From Vibrio aquaticus (GTDB lineage: Bacteria; Pseudomonadota; Gammaproteobacteria; Enterobacterales; Vibrionaceae): 64,000 nt of DNA. Positions 38,029-45,581 of this stretch are shown in pieces. Below the pieces are notes generated by a model. That model was not told the origin of the DNA. It saw nothing but the letters and a program-made list of their open reading frames with translations, and ran no database searches. The position numbers were made by a program, and so were the translations under genes. Positions within the stretch are counted from its first letter, which is position 1. Each line of letters starts with the position of its first letter. The stretch is taken from NCBI RefSeq assembly GCF_003970385.1, contig NZ_RXZH01000001.1, positions 310,001-374,000 of the forward strand, given 5' to 3'.

Positions 38029-39867
38029 ATGACAAGAAAGCTTACTAACGATATTGATAAAATCGCCTACTTTGAGAACAATATGTATCCTGATGAATGG
38101 GTACTAACAAATCTAAAACAAATTAACTGCTTTATAGGCCCTAATAACTCCGGAAAAAGTAGACAACTAAGGGAGTTATTTACCAGTGATCCAAGCAGAT
38201 GGATTATCGATACTTACTCTTTTCCAGCTGTCGATGTACTGCGCACCGCACAGAGAGCAATCAAAAGCAGTTCAACTATTAATAATAATATCACTCGGAA
38301 TGTCGATTATGTTGTTATCGGTAAAGTCGCCCCTGCAATTGATAAGTTGATTAAATCTGAACAACCAAGACCGACAACTAAACTTGGAGAGTTCATTTAT
38401 CCAGAAGTGATTAATACCCGGAGTAGTAATAGTGCTCCTCACAAATTAAACGACATATTAATATTAGGCCTTCACAAAGATAAAACTACTGAAATTGACA
38501 ATTATAACAATTTAACCAGCATAAACTGGGCTAAGTGTTATGTTCCTACATTGCGTAGTCTTAGAAGTTTAGAAGCACATATTGAAAATGCTACGGACTT
38601 GTTCAAATACCGAACACAGGGAGATTATTTTTCTGATAAAAAAAATCTTGGCGATATTTTCACAGGTTACTCTCTTTACCAAGATTTGGTAAAACACCTC
38701 TTAGGTAGCCATGAACAGAGAAAAAAAGTAAGAAAATACGAGGAATATCTGTCTCATAACTTTTTCTTTGGTCAGGATATATCTCTAGTTCCTATGGTTG
38801 GCAAAGATGTTGTTTATTTTAAAGAAGGTGATAAAGACGAACGTCCAATTTATGACCTAGGTGATGGCATACAATCCATCATTATTTTAACCTTTCCAAT
38901 TTTCATGGCTGACAAACCTACGATTTTCTTCATTGAAGAGCCAGAACATTACCTCCACGCAGGTCTTCAGCGTACATTAATTGAAGCTTTCGCAAAACAT
39001 GAAGAACACATGTTCTTCATGACTACTCATTCAAACCACATTTTAGATATTGCTCAAGAACGTGATGATATCTCAATTCAACATGTTCATCAGGATAACG
39101 GCACCACCATTGTAAATCCTACTCAAGAGTATAGTGATTTACTAGATCAGTTAGGTGTACGTGCATCATCAGTTCTTCTAGCGAATTGCTCTATATGGGT
39201 TGAAGGCATTACCGACAAACTATATTTAAGGGCTTACCTCAACAAGTACATTCAAGAGCTGCGGAATAAAGGTGAACTCAGCACGGCCAACAGGTTAAAT
39301 AGCTACCATGAAAATCTGCATTATGTTTTTACCGAATATCAAGGTAGCAACATTACACACTGGGCGTTCGGTGATGAGGCTACTACTACTCAAACACCAG
39401 CTAAAAAACTTAATAAGAATATTTTGCTTATCGCTGATGCTGATATTGACGGTAAAGGTAATCGCACCACTGAACTAAAAGAAGCACTAGGCGATAGTTT
39501 TCTACTACTCAAGTGGAAAGAAATTGAGAACTTTATCCCTCAGGCTATTTTACTCGAAACAGCAAAGCAACGCTGGGATACTTTCAATCAGCGTGGAGGT
39601 TGCTCAATCAAACGTTTTTCAAATATAGAAGATGCTCGTTTTGAGAAAACGGATGAAGGTATTGGAAGCATACTAGAACGCTTTGTCGATAAAGCTCCTG
39701 GCTTGGAACGTAACTTTTACAAAGACAGGTCCGGAACTATCAAAGACAAAGTTAAGTTCTGCCATACAGCAGTTAAAGTGATGGAAGAACAAGAGTGGGA
39801 ATTGACACCAAAGTTAAGAGAGCTCTGCAAGCGCATCTGGGATCATATCGAAAAAAACAACTCATAA
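38029..39867 (+). CDS. OLD-family ATPase with TOPRIM nuclease domain
   Basis: A 612-residue protein. The ABC-type ATPase has Walker A GPNNSGKS (37-44), a signature-like LGDGIQS (277-283), Walker B IFFIEEPE (299-306) and an H-loop TTHSNH (332-337). The C-terminal half carries a TOPRIM domain with the metal Glu in VEGITDKLY (391-399) and an acidic cluster IADADID (468-474), followed by KEIENFIP. This layout is that of OLD nucleases and of GajA in Gabija, and recalls fused PARIS-type proteins. It has no UvrD-like partner here, so it is not a standard Gabija. It likely cleaves DNA or RNA on phage infection. Adjacent membrane and small proteins suggest a multi-gene system. Confidence 0.85.
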   Translation: MTRKLTNDIDKIAYFENNMYPDEWVLTNLKQINCFIGPNNSGKSRQLRELFTSDPSRWIIDTYSFPAVDVLRTAQRAIKSSSTINNNITRNVDYVVIGKVAPAIDKLIKSEQPRPTTKLGEFIYPEVINTRSSNSAPHKLNDILILGLHKDKTTEIDNYNNLTSINWAKCYVPTLRSLRSLEAHIENATDLFKYRTQGDYFSDKKNLGDIFTGYSLYQDLVKHLLGSHEQRKKVRKYEEYLSHNFFFGQDISLVPMVGKDVVYFKEGDKDERPIYDLGDGIQSIIILTFPIFMADKPTIFFIEEPEHYLHAGLQRTLIEAFAKHEEHMFFMTTHSNHILDIAQERDDISIQHVHQDNGTTIVNPTQEYSDLLDQLGVRASSVLLANCSIWVEGITDKLYLRAYLNKYIQELRNKGELSTANRLNSYHENLHYVFTEYQGSNITHWAFGDEATTTQTPAKKLNKNILLIADADIDGKGNRTTELKEALGDSFLLLKWKEIENFIPQAILLETAKQRWDTFNQRGGCSIKRFSNIEDARFEKTDEGIGSILERFVDKAPGLERNFYKDRSGTIKDKVKFCHTAVKVMEEQEWELTPKLRELCKRIWDHIEKNNS

Positions 39868-39888
39868 GCGAAAAATATTCAAGTAATC

Positions 39889-39909
39889 AGGGGCGTAAAT
39901 CATGCCCCT
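39889..39909. terminator. hairpin between convergent island genes
   Basis: AGGGGC / GCCCCT with a 9-nt loop, followed by TTCTAG. It overlaps the stop of the minus-strand Cys-rich gene at 39900. It is short and may only weakly terminate transcription. Confidence 0.4.
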
Positions 39910-40763
39910 TCTAGTTCTGAGTCTACAACTTTAACTTTCCTAAACGACAGATACTTAGTGAAGCCAGTAGAGATAATGACTTTGTTGTTTGGTGATATGC
40001 CAACGTGACCAACAATAATCACATCTGAACCATCTAGCTTCCCTACTTCTTTTATTTTGAAATTACGTAATACCTGGTCTTTTAACTCGGATGATAGGCT
40101 AATGCTTGGCTCCGTACGATAATCCCCATAGTTAAGCCAAAGCGTTCCTTTCTTATCAATATCTAGGTTGTTAATCGGGCCCCAGAAAATGTATTCCTTA
40201 CCAATATGTTGATCGCTAGCTTCATGAATTGGTACCAAGCAGTTCGACAAAGTATCGTTAATGACGTCTCTACCGCCATCGGCAACTATGTTGATTGTTT
40301 GGCCTTTGTCGCCGTAATTTGGGTTTCGGCATAAGTTAGTAAGGAGTGCCCTTAATGATTTGTTGAGTGGGTATCCAGAACTGCCACCAATTCCAATATT
40401 TTGCTGTGGTGTAAGGCGAGTTGATGGTTCATCGCCATGCTTATCGTTATCTTGAGAAACGTAGAGTTGCTTAGCACCGGCCTTGTCTAAATCGACTCGG
40501 ATATCATGAGAAAGTTCTCCTTCTTCATCCTCGTCTTCACTACCGTCAGATTTAACCAATACAGTAGAGGCGTTACAACCTTCAAGGTGACGAGCAGCAA
40601 AGCAAGCCATTCTCTCGATTTTGGCTGTTGTATATCCTTTTACAAACCACGTTTTTACACCGCATTCGCTACAATCGATAAGTCCTCGATACTTATCAGG
40701 GTTCGCTTCATATTGCTCAGTGGTGCAATCACTACCATCTTCTCTGTAAGTACAAACGATCAT
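39900..40763 (-). CDS. Cys-rich protein of unknown function in the island
   Basis: About 287 residues. The N-terminal ~65 residues contain Cys at CTYRED, DCTTEQ, CSEC, MACF and EGC plus AARH, consistent with a zinc-binding module. The remainder is soluble with beta-rich segments (EYIFWGP, VIIVGHVGI). An acidic run (SEDEDEEGE) sits between them. I set the start at ATG 40763 because a clear GAGGAG lies six bases upstream; the upstream ATG at 40781 would place that GAGGAG inside the coding region. It is divergent from the integrase and convergent with the OLD-type gene. I do not recognise a family. Confidence 0.65.
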   Translation of the reverse strand: MIVCTYREDGSDCTTEQYEANPDKYRGLIDCSECGVKTWFVKGYTTAKIERMACFAARHLEGCNASTVLVKSDGSEDEDEEGELSHDIRVDLDKAGAKQLYVSQDNDKHGDEPSTRLTPQQNIGIGGSSGYPLNKSLRALLTNLCRNPNYGDKGQTINIVADGGRDVINDTLSNCLVPIHEASDQHIGKEYIFWGPINNLDIDKKGTLWLNYGDYRTEPSISLSSELKDQVLRNFKIKEVGKLDGSDVIIVGHVGISPNNKVIISTGFTKYLSFRKVKVVDSELEGA

Positions 40764-40901
40764 AAGCAACTCCTCACTCATTAAGTCTCATAAATTTAAC
40801 AAGCCAGATTTAGTTCAACTAATTGAATATCACATCAATGTGATGCAGATCGCTACATTATTGTACGTTATTCTACAAACAAACATTGGTGAGAAACAAC
40901 A

Positions 40902-40937
40902 CCAGAATAGACTGTATGTATGTACAGATTATTCTGG
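40902..40937. promoter_or_regulatory. 36-bp dyad directly upstream of the integrase
   Basis: CCAGAATA (40902-40909) pairs with TATTCTGG (40930-40937), and within it CTGTA pairs with TACAG around the same centre. The right arm runs into GGTTTTT nine bases before the integrase ATG. It could be an operator or a leader hairpin limiting integrase expression. Confidence 0.55.
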
Positions 40938-40945
40938 TTTTTACT

Positions 40946-41963
40946 ATGTCTATCCGCAACTTAAAAGATGGTTCCAAAAAACCTTGGCTATGTGAATGCT
41001 ACCCAAACGGTCGCACTGGTAAACGTGTTCGCAAGAAGTTTGCAACTAAAGGCGAAGCCGCTGCTTTTGAACGCTTCACAATGAAAGAGATAGAAGATAA
41101 ACCCTGGACTGGCGATAAGCCTGATCACCGAAGGCTCTCGCAGCTTATCGAATTATGGTTCGATCACTATGGTGCAACCCTAGCCAACGGACCAGTAATT
41201 AAGAGTAAATTTCTTAAGATGGCTGAAGCCATGGGTAACCCAATCGCCTCTACGTTTTCTTCTAAGGTGTATTCCGAGTTTCGTAGCCGCCGTATGTCTG
41301 GTGAGTTTATCTTCGTTGATGCACGTTGGCAGAAAGGCGCACCAAGTATCGCAACCTTAAACTCCGAGCTTGCAAGGTTTAAAGCGATGTTTAGCAAGCT
41401 TAAAGAACTTGGGGAATGGAAAGGTCAAAATCCACTAGAGGAAGTTAAACCTTTTAAAGACCATGAACGTACTATGGCATTCCTGCAGAAAGAGCAAATA
41501 TCCCTTTTACTTGAGCAAGTCGAAGGTCATCAACGTACGGATATGCTCAAAATAGTTAAGCTATGTCTGTCTACTGGCGCCCGTTGGAACGAAGCAGCTC
41601 AACTTAAAGGATCACAGCTAAGTAAGTTCAAGGTTACTTTCACAAAAGAATCGCTCTGTACCTATCTCTGAATCGCTTTACAACGAAATCTATAAACCAA
41701 CATCAGGAAAGCTGTTTGAAGAGTGCTACACGCCCTTCTGCTACATTCTGAAGAACAAACTGGGTATTGAACTACCCTCTGGTCAAGCTTCGCATGTTTT
41801 GCGCCACACGTTCGCTAGCCACTTTATGATGAACAGCGGCAACATTCTTGTGCTGAGAGACATTCTAGGCCATGCCGATATCAGCATGACAATGCGTTAT
41901 GCACACTTCGCACCCGATCACCTCTCAGAAGCAATCACTCATAATCCAATCACTAATCTGTAG
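40946..41963 (+). pseudogene. tyrosine (phage-type) integrase, frameshifted
   Basis: The reading frame from ATG 40946 (MSIRNLKDGSKK, an arm-binding N-terminus of the P2-like type) covers the core-binding domain and the catalytic Arg in STGARWNEA, but ends at a stop at 41669-41671. The missing C-terminal part continues in another frame from about 41651 (RSVPISESLYNEIY) to TAG at 41963, with HVLRHTF, LGHADISMT and the tyrosine in MRYAHF. At the junction a short lysine-rich turn seen in relatives is absent, consistent with a deletion of about 11 bases between A-runs. All catalytic residues survive but are separated, so the enzyme should be inactive. Confidence 0.85.
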
Positions 41964-41984
41964 TTTGTCGCCACTTTGTCGCCA
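41964..41984 (+). repeat. tandem TTTGTCGCCA repeats after the integrase
   Basis: Two copies of TTTGTCGCCA at 41964-41973 and 41975-41984, an 11-base period, directly follow the integrase stop. Tandem repeats of this size beside an integrase are typical of arm-type binding sites near an attachment site. The core att sequence could not be identified. Confidence 0.6.
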
Positions 41985-42000
41985 TTTAGTGATTTTTAGA

Positions 42001-42029
42001 CAAAAAAAGAGCCGCTAAATGCGGCTCTT
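42001..42029 (-). terminator. terminator of guaC
   Basis: A 9-bp stem AAGAGCCGC / GCGGCTCTT with loop TAAAT. On the minus strand a run of seven T follows. It lies 29 bases after the guaC stop and marks the limit of undisturbed core sequence on the right of the island. Confidence 0.9.
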
Positions 42030-42057
42030 AATCATTCGTAATTTCCGAAGTATTGGA

Positions 42058-43104
42058 TTACTTCTCTTTACCGAATACGTTGTTCTCTTGCTCTTGTACG
42101 CGGATGAAAGTCGTACGCTTAGTTAGCTCTTTAAGCTTTGCTGCGCCTACGTATGTACAAGTTGAACGTACACCACCAAGGATGTCAGAGATAGTGCCGT
42201 GAACAGAGCCACGGAATGGTAGAAGTACGGTTTTACCTTCAGCTGCACGGTACTTAGCAACACCACCTGAGTGCTTGTCCATTGCAGACTGAGAAGACAT
42301 GCCGTAGAACTTCATGAATTGCTCGCCGTCTTTCTCTACAACTTCGCCGCCTGACTCTTCGTGACCTGCTAGCATACCGCCTAGCATAACGAAGTCAGCG
42401 CCGCCGCCGAATGCTTTAGCAACGTCACCCGCACATGAACAGCCACCGTCACCGATGATCATGCCGCCAAGGCCGTGTGCTGCGTCACCACATTCGATGA
42501 TTGCAGAAAGCTGTGGGTAACCAACACCAGTTTTAACACGTGTAGTACATACCGAACCAGGGCCGATACCGACTTTAACGATGTCTGCGCCTGCTAGGAT
42601 TAGCTCTTCACACATGTCACCAGTTACAACGTTACCTGCAGAGATAACTTTGTTCGGGAACTCAGCGCGAACTTTCTCAACGTACTCTACTAGGTGCTCA
42701 GAGTAGCCGTTTGCGATATCGATACAGATGAAGATTAGCTCTTCAGATAGTGCCATGATTTGCTTAGTTTTTTCGAACTCAGCTTCAGACGTACCCGTAG
42801 AAACGAATACATTGTTCAGTGTTTTCTTGTCTGCGTTCTTAACGAAGTCAGCCCACTGCTCTACTGTGTAGTGCTTGTGTACTGCTGTCATTACTTCATG
42901 TTCTGCTAGCGCTGCCGCCATTTCAAAGCTTGCTACCGAATCCATGTTCGCTGCGATTACAGGAGTGCCAGACCATTGACGGCCACTGTGCTTGAATGTA
43001 AACTCGCGGGTTAATTCAACTTGAGAACGACTTTTAAGAGTAGAACGCTTCGGGCGGAATAGTACATCTTTAAAGCCTAACTTAAGTTCTTGTTCGATAC
43101 GCAT
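42058..43104 (-). CDS. guaC: GMP reductase
   Basis: A 348-residue GMP reductase. It converts GMP to IMP and ammonia with NADPH, balancing guanine and adenine nucleotides in the cytosol. The catalytic Cys is in [11 protein letters not shown], and FVMLGGM plus the flap MSSQSAM region are typical. The ATG at 43104 gives the standard start [14 protein letters not shown] and has AGGAAGA upstream. The region 43126-43252 between gene and promoter carries two similar hairpins that may control expression. Confidence 0.97.
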   Translation of the reverse strand: MRIEQELKLGFKDVLFRPKRSTLKSRSQVELTREFTFKHSGRQWSGTPVIAANMDSVASFEMAAALAEHEVMTAVHKHYTVEQWADFVKNADKKTLNNVFVSTGTSEAEFEKTKQIMALSEELIFICIDIANGYSEHLVEYVEKVRAEFPNKVISAGNVVTGDMCEELILAGADIVKVGIGPGSVCTTRVKTGVGYPQLSAIIECGDAAHGLGGMIIGDGGCSCAGDVAKAFGGGADFVMLGGMLAGHEESGGEVVEKDGEQFMKFYGMSSQSAMDKHSGGVAKYRAAEGKTVLLPFRGSVHGTISDILGGVRSTCTYVGAAKLKELTKRTTFIRVQEQENNVFGKEK

Positions 43105-43148
43105 GATAAATCTTCCTGTAAACAAATTTACGTGTCGGTGCGTTTTCG

Positions 43149-43220
43149 GTAAACGTTGGCAGACGCTTTACTGAGTTTCGGACACAAAAAAACCGGAGCG
43201 TTGGCAGACGCTCCGGTTTT
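43149..43220 (-). promoter_or_regulatory. two-hairpin leader of guaC including a terminator-like stem
   Basis: On the guaC strand the transcript would begin with a 13-bp stem (43208-43220 with 43189-43201), loop CTGCCA, ending in seven T: a complete rho-independent terminator. A second, weaker hairpin follows (43149-43171) with the identical CTGCCA loop. The 14-base sequence CGTTGGCAGACGCT (plus strand) occurs at 43199-43212 and 43154-43167, a 45-base spacing. This suggests attenuation or protein-mediated antitermination in response to purines. Known riboswitch folds were not recognised. Confidence 0.6.
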
Positions 43221-43224
43221 CAGC

Positions 43225-43252
43225 ATTATAGGTCCCGATTTATTTCCTGCAA
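43225..43252 (-). promoter_or_regulatory. sigma-70 promoter of guaC
   Basis: On the minus strand TTGCAG (43252-43247), 16 bases, then the perfect -10 TATAAT (43230-43225). Transcription would start around 43218, at the first base of the terminator-like hairpin. The gene start is about 114 bases further. Confidence 0.75.
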
Positions 43253-43555
43253 GACTGATATTTTCATTTTTTTTGTGATACAGTTCGGTTAAGTTGCATA
43301 CCTAACTAGCACTAACCTCTTCAAAAACCTCTACTTTTCCTAACAAAACAACCACTTAACCAGCATCTAGCGAAACGTTTGCGCAATCCTTTTCGTCTTA
43401 AACTCTGCACAGCTTTCACCCAATCACTGCGTTTTTCGTACAATATCCCAAAAAAGTCACTAAAATATGACGATTTCTCTCAGTAAAAATATCGCCTCTT
43501 GCGTACTGTTTGGACGAAATTTGAACGTTTATGAGAAAATAAATCGAACCGATAC
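43253..43555. other. spacer between guaC promoter and chemoreceptor terminator
   Basis: About 300 bases with no supported gene. AT-rich, with a run of eight T near 43268-43276 (upstream of the guaC promoter, possibly an UP-like element) and the PurR-like site at 43369-43384. Nothing else stands out. Confidence 0.6.
43369..43384. promoter_or_regulatory. PurR/LacI-family-like operator AGCGAAACGTTTGCGC
   Basis: The 16-mer has the AAACGTTT core and near-dyad symmetry of PurR sites (consensus ANGCAANCGNTTNCNT); on the minus strand GCGCAAACGTTTCGCT agrees at most fixed positions. It lies about 117 bases upstream of the guaC -35, rather far for simple repression. The link to purine control is plausible because the gene is guaC, but unproven. 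Confidence 0.45.
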
Positions 43556-43589
43556 AAAAAAAGCAGAAGACAAAGGGTCTTCTGCTTTT
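43556..43589 (-). terminator. terminator of the chemoreceptor gene
   Basis: A 13-bp stem AAAAGCAGAAGAC / GTCTTCTGCTTTT with a 5-nt loop; on the minus strand T7 follows. It is 23 bases after the gene's stop at 43612. Confidence 0.92.
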
Positions 43590-43611
43590 GCTTTATCACT
43601 CAATGTTGAGC

Positions 43612-45240
43612 TTATAACTTAAAGAAAGAGAGCTGCGCTTTCTGTTTTTCAGCCAATGTAGACAGTTCATTACTGGCACTTGCACTCTGGCAGATACCTG
43701 AAACGTTCTGGTTAACCAGTTCTGACATGTTAACAACGTTGCGGTTAATGTCTTGCGTGACCTGAGACTGCTGCTCAGCCGCTGTCGCCACTTGGGTGTT
43801 CGCATCGTTGATGTTGGTGACAGACTCTGTGATGCCTTGAAGTGCACCATTAGCTTGAGCAGACAGTTCTTTGTTCTTCTCCAACATCTCTAGGCTTAAC
43901 TGCATGCTGTCGTTCGCTAGACCAGACTGCTTTTGTAGCTCTTCAATGATGGTTTGGATCTCACCTGTCGACTCTTGAGTGCGTGCAGCCAGCATACGAA
44001 CTTCGTCTGCGACAACCGCAAATCCACGACCAGACTCACCAGCGCGCGCCGCTTCGATAGCTGCGTTGAGTGCCAATAGGTTTGTTTGTTCAGAGACACC
44101 ACGAATGACTTCGATTACATTGCTGATTTGTTCCGATTGCTCTTTTAGCATGAGCACAACGTTAGCCGCTTCATTTAGCGCCGTACCCATTTGCTCGCTC
44201 GCTTGGTTGCTTTCTTCAAAGATACCAAGACCCGATTTTGCAAGTTGATCGGTTTCACGCGCTGTTGCATCTGCTAGCTGAGCGTTATCACTTACGTTAT
44301 CTGCGGTGCTTGATAATTCGTTCACAGCCGAAGCCACCTGCTCGATTTCCGCCAGCTCTTGCTGCGCGTTTGCTTGAGCTTGTGTCATTACGGCTGCAAG
44401 TTCAGTTGACGCTGACGCTACCTCTTCACTAATACGTGTTAACGCTTCTACCGTGCTGTGCAGCTGCTCAGCAGTTTGGTTCACATCTTGTCCTAAACGG
44501 GCAACCTCGTTCTCGCCGTCTACATCAGCACGAACAGATAAATCACCTGCGGCTATCTTACGCATGACTTGCTGCAAGTTTTGGATTGGTGTGACGATCA
44601 TGCCTGACAGTACCCATGCAACAAATAGCGAGATGGCCAACACAGAAAGTACCAATACCATCGCTAGGTTTTGAACCTTGGCATTTTGCTCAGCACTTTG
44701 ATCCATTGCTGCGCTCGCAAACTTGTTAACCTTTGCAGATAGCTTGTTGATCGCTTCAATCATCTCATTACCCGCATTGCGGTATTGCGCGATAAAATTA
44801 TCGTACTCTTGCTGGGTTGCAGTACCTGCATCACGGCGAGCAAACAGCGCCACAGCACGATTAGAGAAATCAATGTAGTTTTCAATCGAGCGGCGTACGA
44901 CATTCACATCATCACGGAACGTTTTTCGTTGCGCCATAAGATCGAGGTCTTTTTGGATTTGAGCTAGGCTTACTCTTAACTCTGACAAGAACACATCACG
45001 GCGAGATGCATCATAAATGGCGTAAACCGCGCTTATGCGTAGTGGGTAAACCTGATCATCAATATGTGCCAGTTTATCTTTGTAGAACACTAACGCGTCA
45101 GTGTTCGAATCAATGATTTGTTGCTCTTTATCTAGGTTACTCTTAGTAATCCACAGCGCGATAAACAGCGCGAAAGTAGTAAAAAGAACAGGCACAAGGA
45201 CCTGAGTTCGAATAGACAAATTTTTAAGCGATAATTGCAT
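43612..45240 (-). CDS. methyl-accepting chemotaxis protein
   Basis: A chemoreceptor of about 542 residues. Membrane segments lie at ~12-31 and ~195-215, enclosing a helical periplasmic ligand domain of about 160 residues (four-helix-bundle type by length and composition). A HAMP domain follows ([19 protein letters not shown]), then the signalling tip [23 protein letters not shown] that contacts CheA and CheW. I use the ATG at 45240; a TTG four codons earlier is possible. No CheW-recruiting or pentapeptide tail is present. It has its own terminator and is not in an operon. Confidence 0.95.
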   Translation of the reverse strand: MQLSLKNLSIRTQVLVPVLFTTFALFIALWITKSNLDKEQQIIDSNTDALVFYKDKLAHIDDQVYPLRISAVYAIYDASRRDVFLSELRVSLAQIQKDLDLMAQRKTFRDDVNVVRRSIENYIDFSNRAVALFARRDAGTATQQEYDNFIAQYRNAGNEMIEAINKLSAKVNKFASAAMDQSAEQNAKVQNLAMVLVLSVLAISLFVAWVLSGMIVTPIQNLQQVMRKIAAGDLSVRADVDGENEVARLGQDVNQTAEQLHSTVEALTRISEEVASASTELAAVMTQAQANAQQELAEIEQVASAVNELSSTADNVSDNAQLADATARETDQLAKSGLGIFEESNQASEQMGTALNEAANVVLMLKEQSEQISNVIEVIRGVSEQTNLLALNAAIEAARAGESGRGFAVVADEVRMLAARTQESTGEIQTIIEELQKQSGLANDSMQLSLEMLEKNKELSAQANGALQGITESVTNINDANTQVATAAEQQSQVTQDINRNVVNMSELVNQNVSGICQSASASNELSTLAEKQKAQLSFFKL

Positions 45241-45371
45241 TATTTTTCTCAATCAACTTTTTTGAATTCTTCCTTGAGTTGGGAATATTCCCACAACATA
45301 AAGGGCGCGGATTCTAACATAGTTGCAGTACCACTTGTCATGCTAATTTCTATAAAACCGGCCACAGATTA

Positions 45372-45387
45372 ACTAAACCGTTTGCGT
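45372..45387. promoter_or_regulatory. PurR/LacI-family-like site ACTAAACCGTTTGCGT
   Basis: Read on the minus strand as ACGCAAACGGTTTAGT, it matches nearly all fixed positions of the PurR consensus ANGCAANCGNTTNCNT. It is about 130 bases upstream of the chemoreceptor start. Other LacI-family regulators bind similar sites, so the regulator is not certain. Confidence 0.4.
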
Positions 45388-45458
45388 ATTGTTCTATGTG
45401 CATACGGGATATGCACCAAGTTTATCCTTTCCATGAATGTGTTTGACTTGACTCAAAA

Positions 45459-45485
45459 CAAAAAAAGGCCAAGCAGTGCTTGACC
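45459..45485 (-). terminator. terminator of the porin transcript
   Basis: GGTCAAGC-ACT-GCTTGGCC (minus strand) with one G-U pair, followed by seven T. It lies 97 bases beyond the porin stop. Confidence 0.8.
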
Positions 45486-45516
45486 AATTGGGACATAACT
45501 TATTCAACCCAAGATG

Positions 45517-45558
45517 AATACCAGTCAAAACAAACAGCTATTCACCTTGACTGGTATT
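45517..45558 (-). other. stem-loop in the porin 3' untranslated region
   Basis: A perfect 12-bp stem AATACCAGTCAA / TTGACTGGTATT with an 18-nt loop, 24 bases after the porin stop. It has no U-tract. With the terminator downstream it forms a two-hairpin 3'UTR, the shape of a 3'UTR-derived small RNA. Confidence 0.5.
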
Positions 45559-45581
45559 TAGGCTGAAATCAGGCAGTTTAA

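Larger units (their letters stand above)
36116..41963. mobile_element. small integrative island with putative defence genes
   Basis: Between the lactate operon and guaC lies a block whose bases are visibly AT-richer than the flanks. It holds a coupled small protein and coiled-coil membrane protein, an OLD-type ATPase/TOPRIM protein, a Cys-rich protein on the other strand, and a tyrosine integrase at the right edge. The integrase is frameshifted, so the island is probably fixed. The FAD/Fe-S gene lacks a terminator at its 3' side, as if the insertion displaced it. No direct repeat marking both ends could be seen, so the boundaries are approximate. Confidence 0.75.
45241..45581. other. 341-bp spacer between chemoreceptor start and porin stop
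   Basis: No gene is seen. On the minus strand the porin transcript runs into a stem-loop (45517-45558) and terminator (45459-45485), then the chemoreceptor promoter region follows with a PurR-like site at 45372-45387. The 3'UTR of the porin is about 120 bases long. Confidence 0.6.

Noticed and set aside
38029..39867. Calling the OLD-type gene a standard Gabija GajA
   Set aside because: There is no GajB-like UvrD helicase gene beside it, and the flanking genes are different.
36116..41984. A complete prophage
   Set aside because: No structural, replication or lysis genes are present; only an integrase remnant and accessory genes are seen.
36116..42060. Direct repeats marking both island ends
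   Set aside because: I compared the bases beside both edges by eye and found no shared sequence longer than chance.
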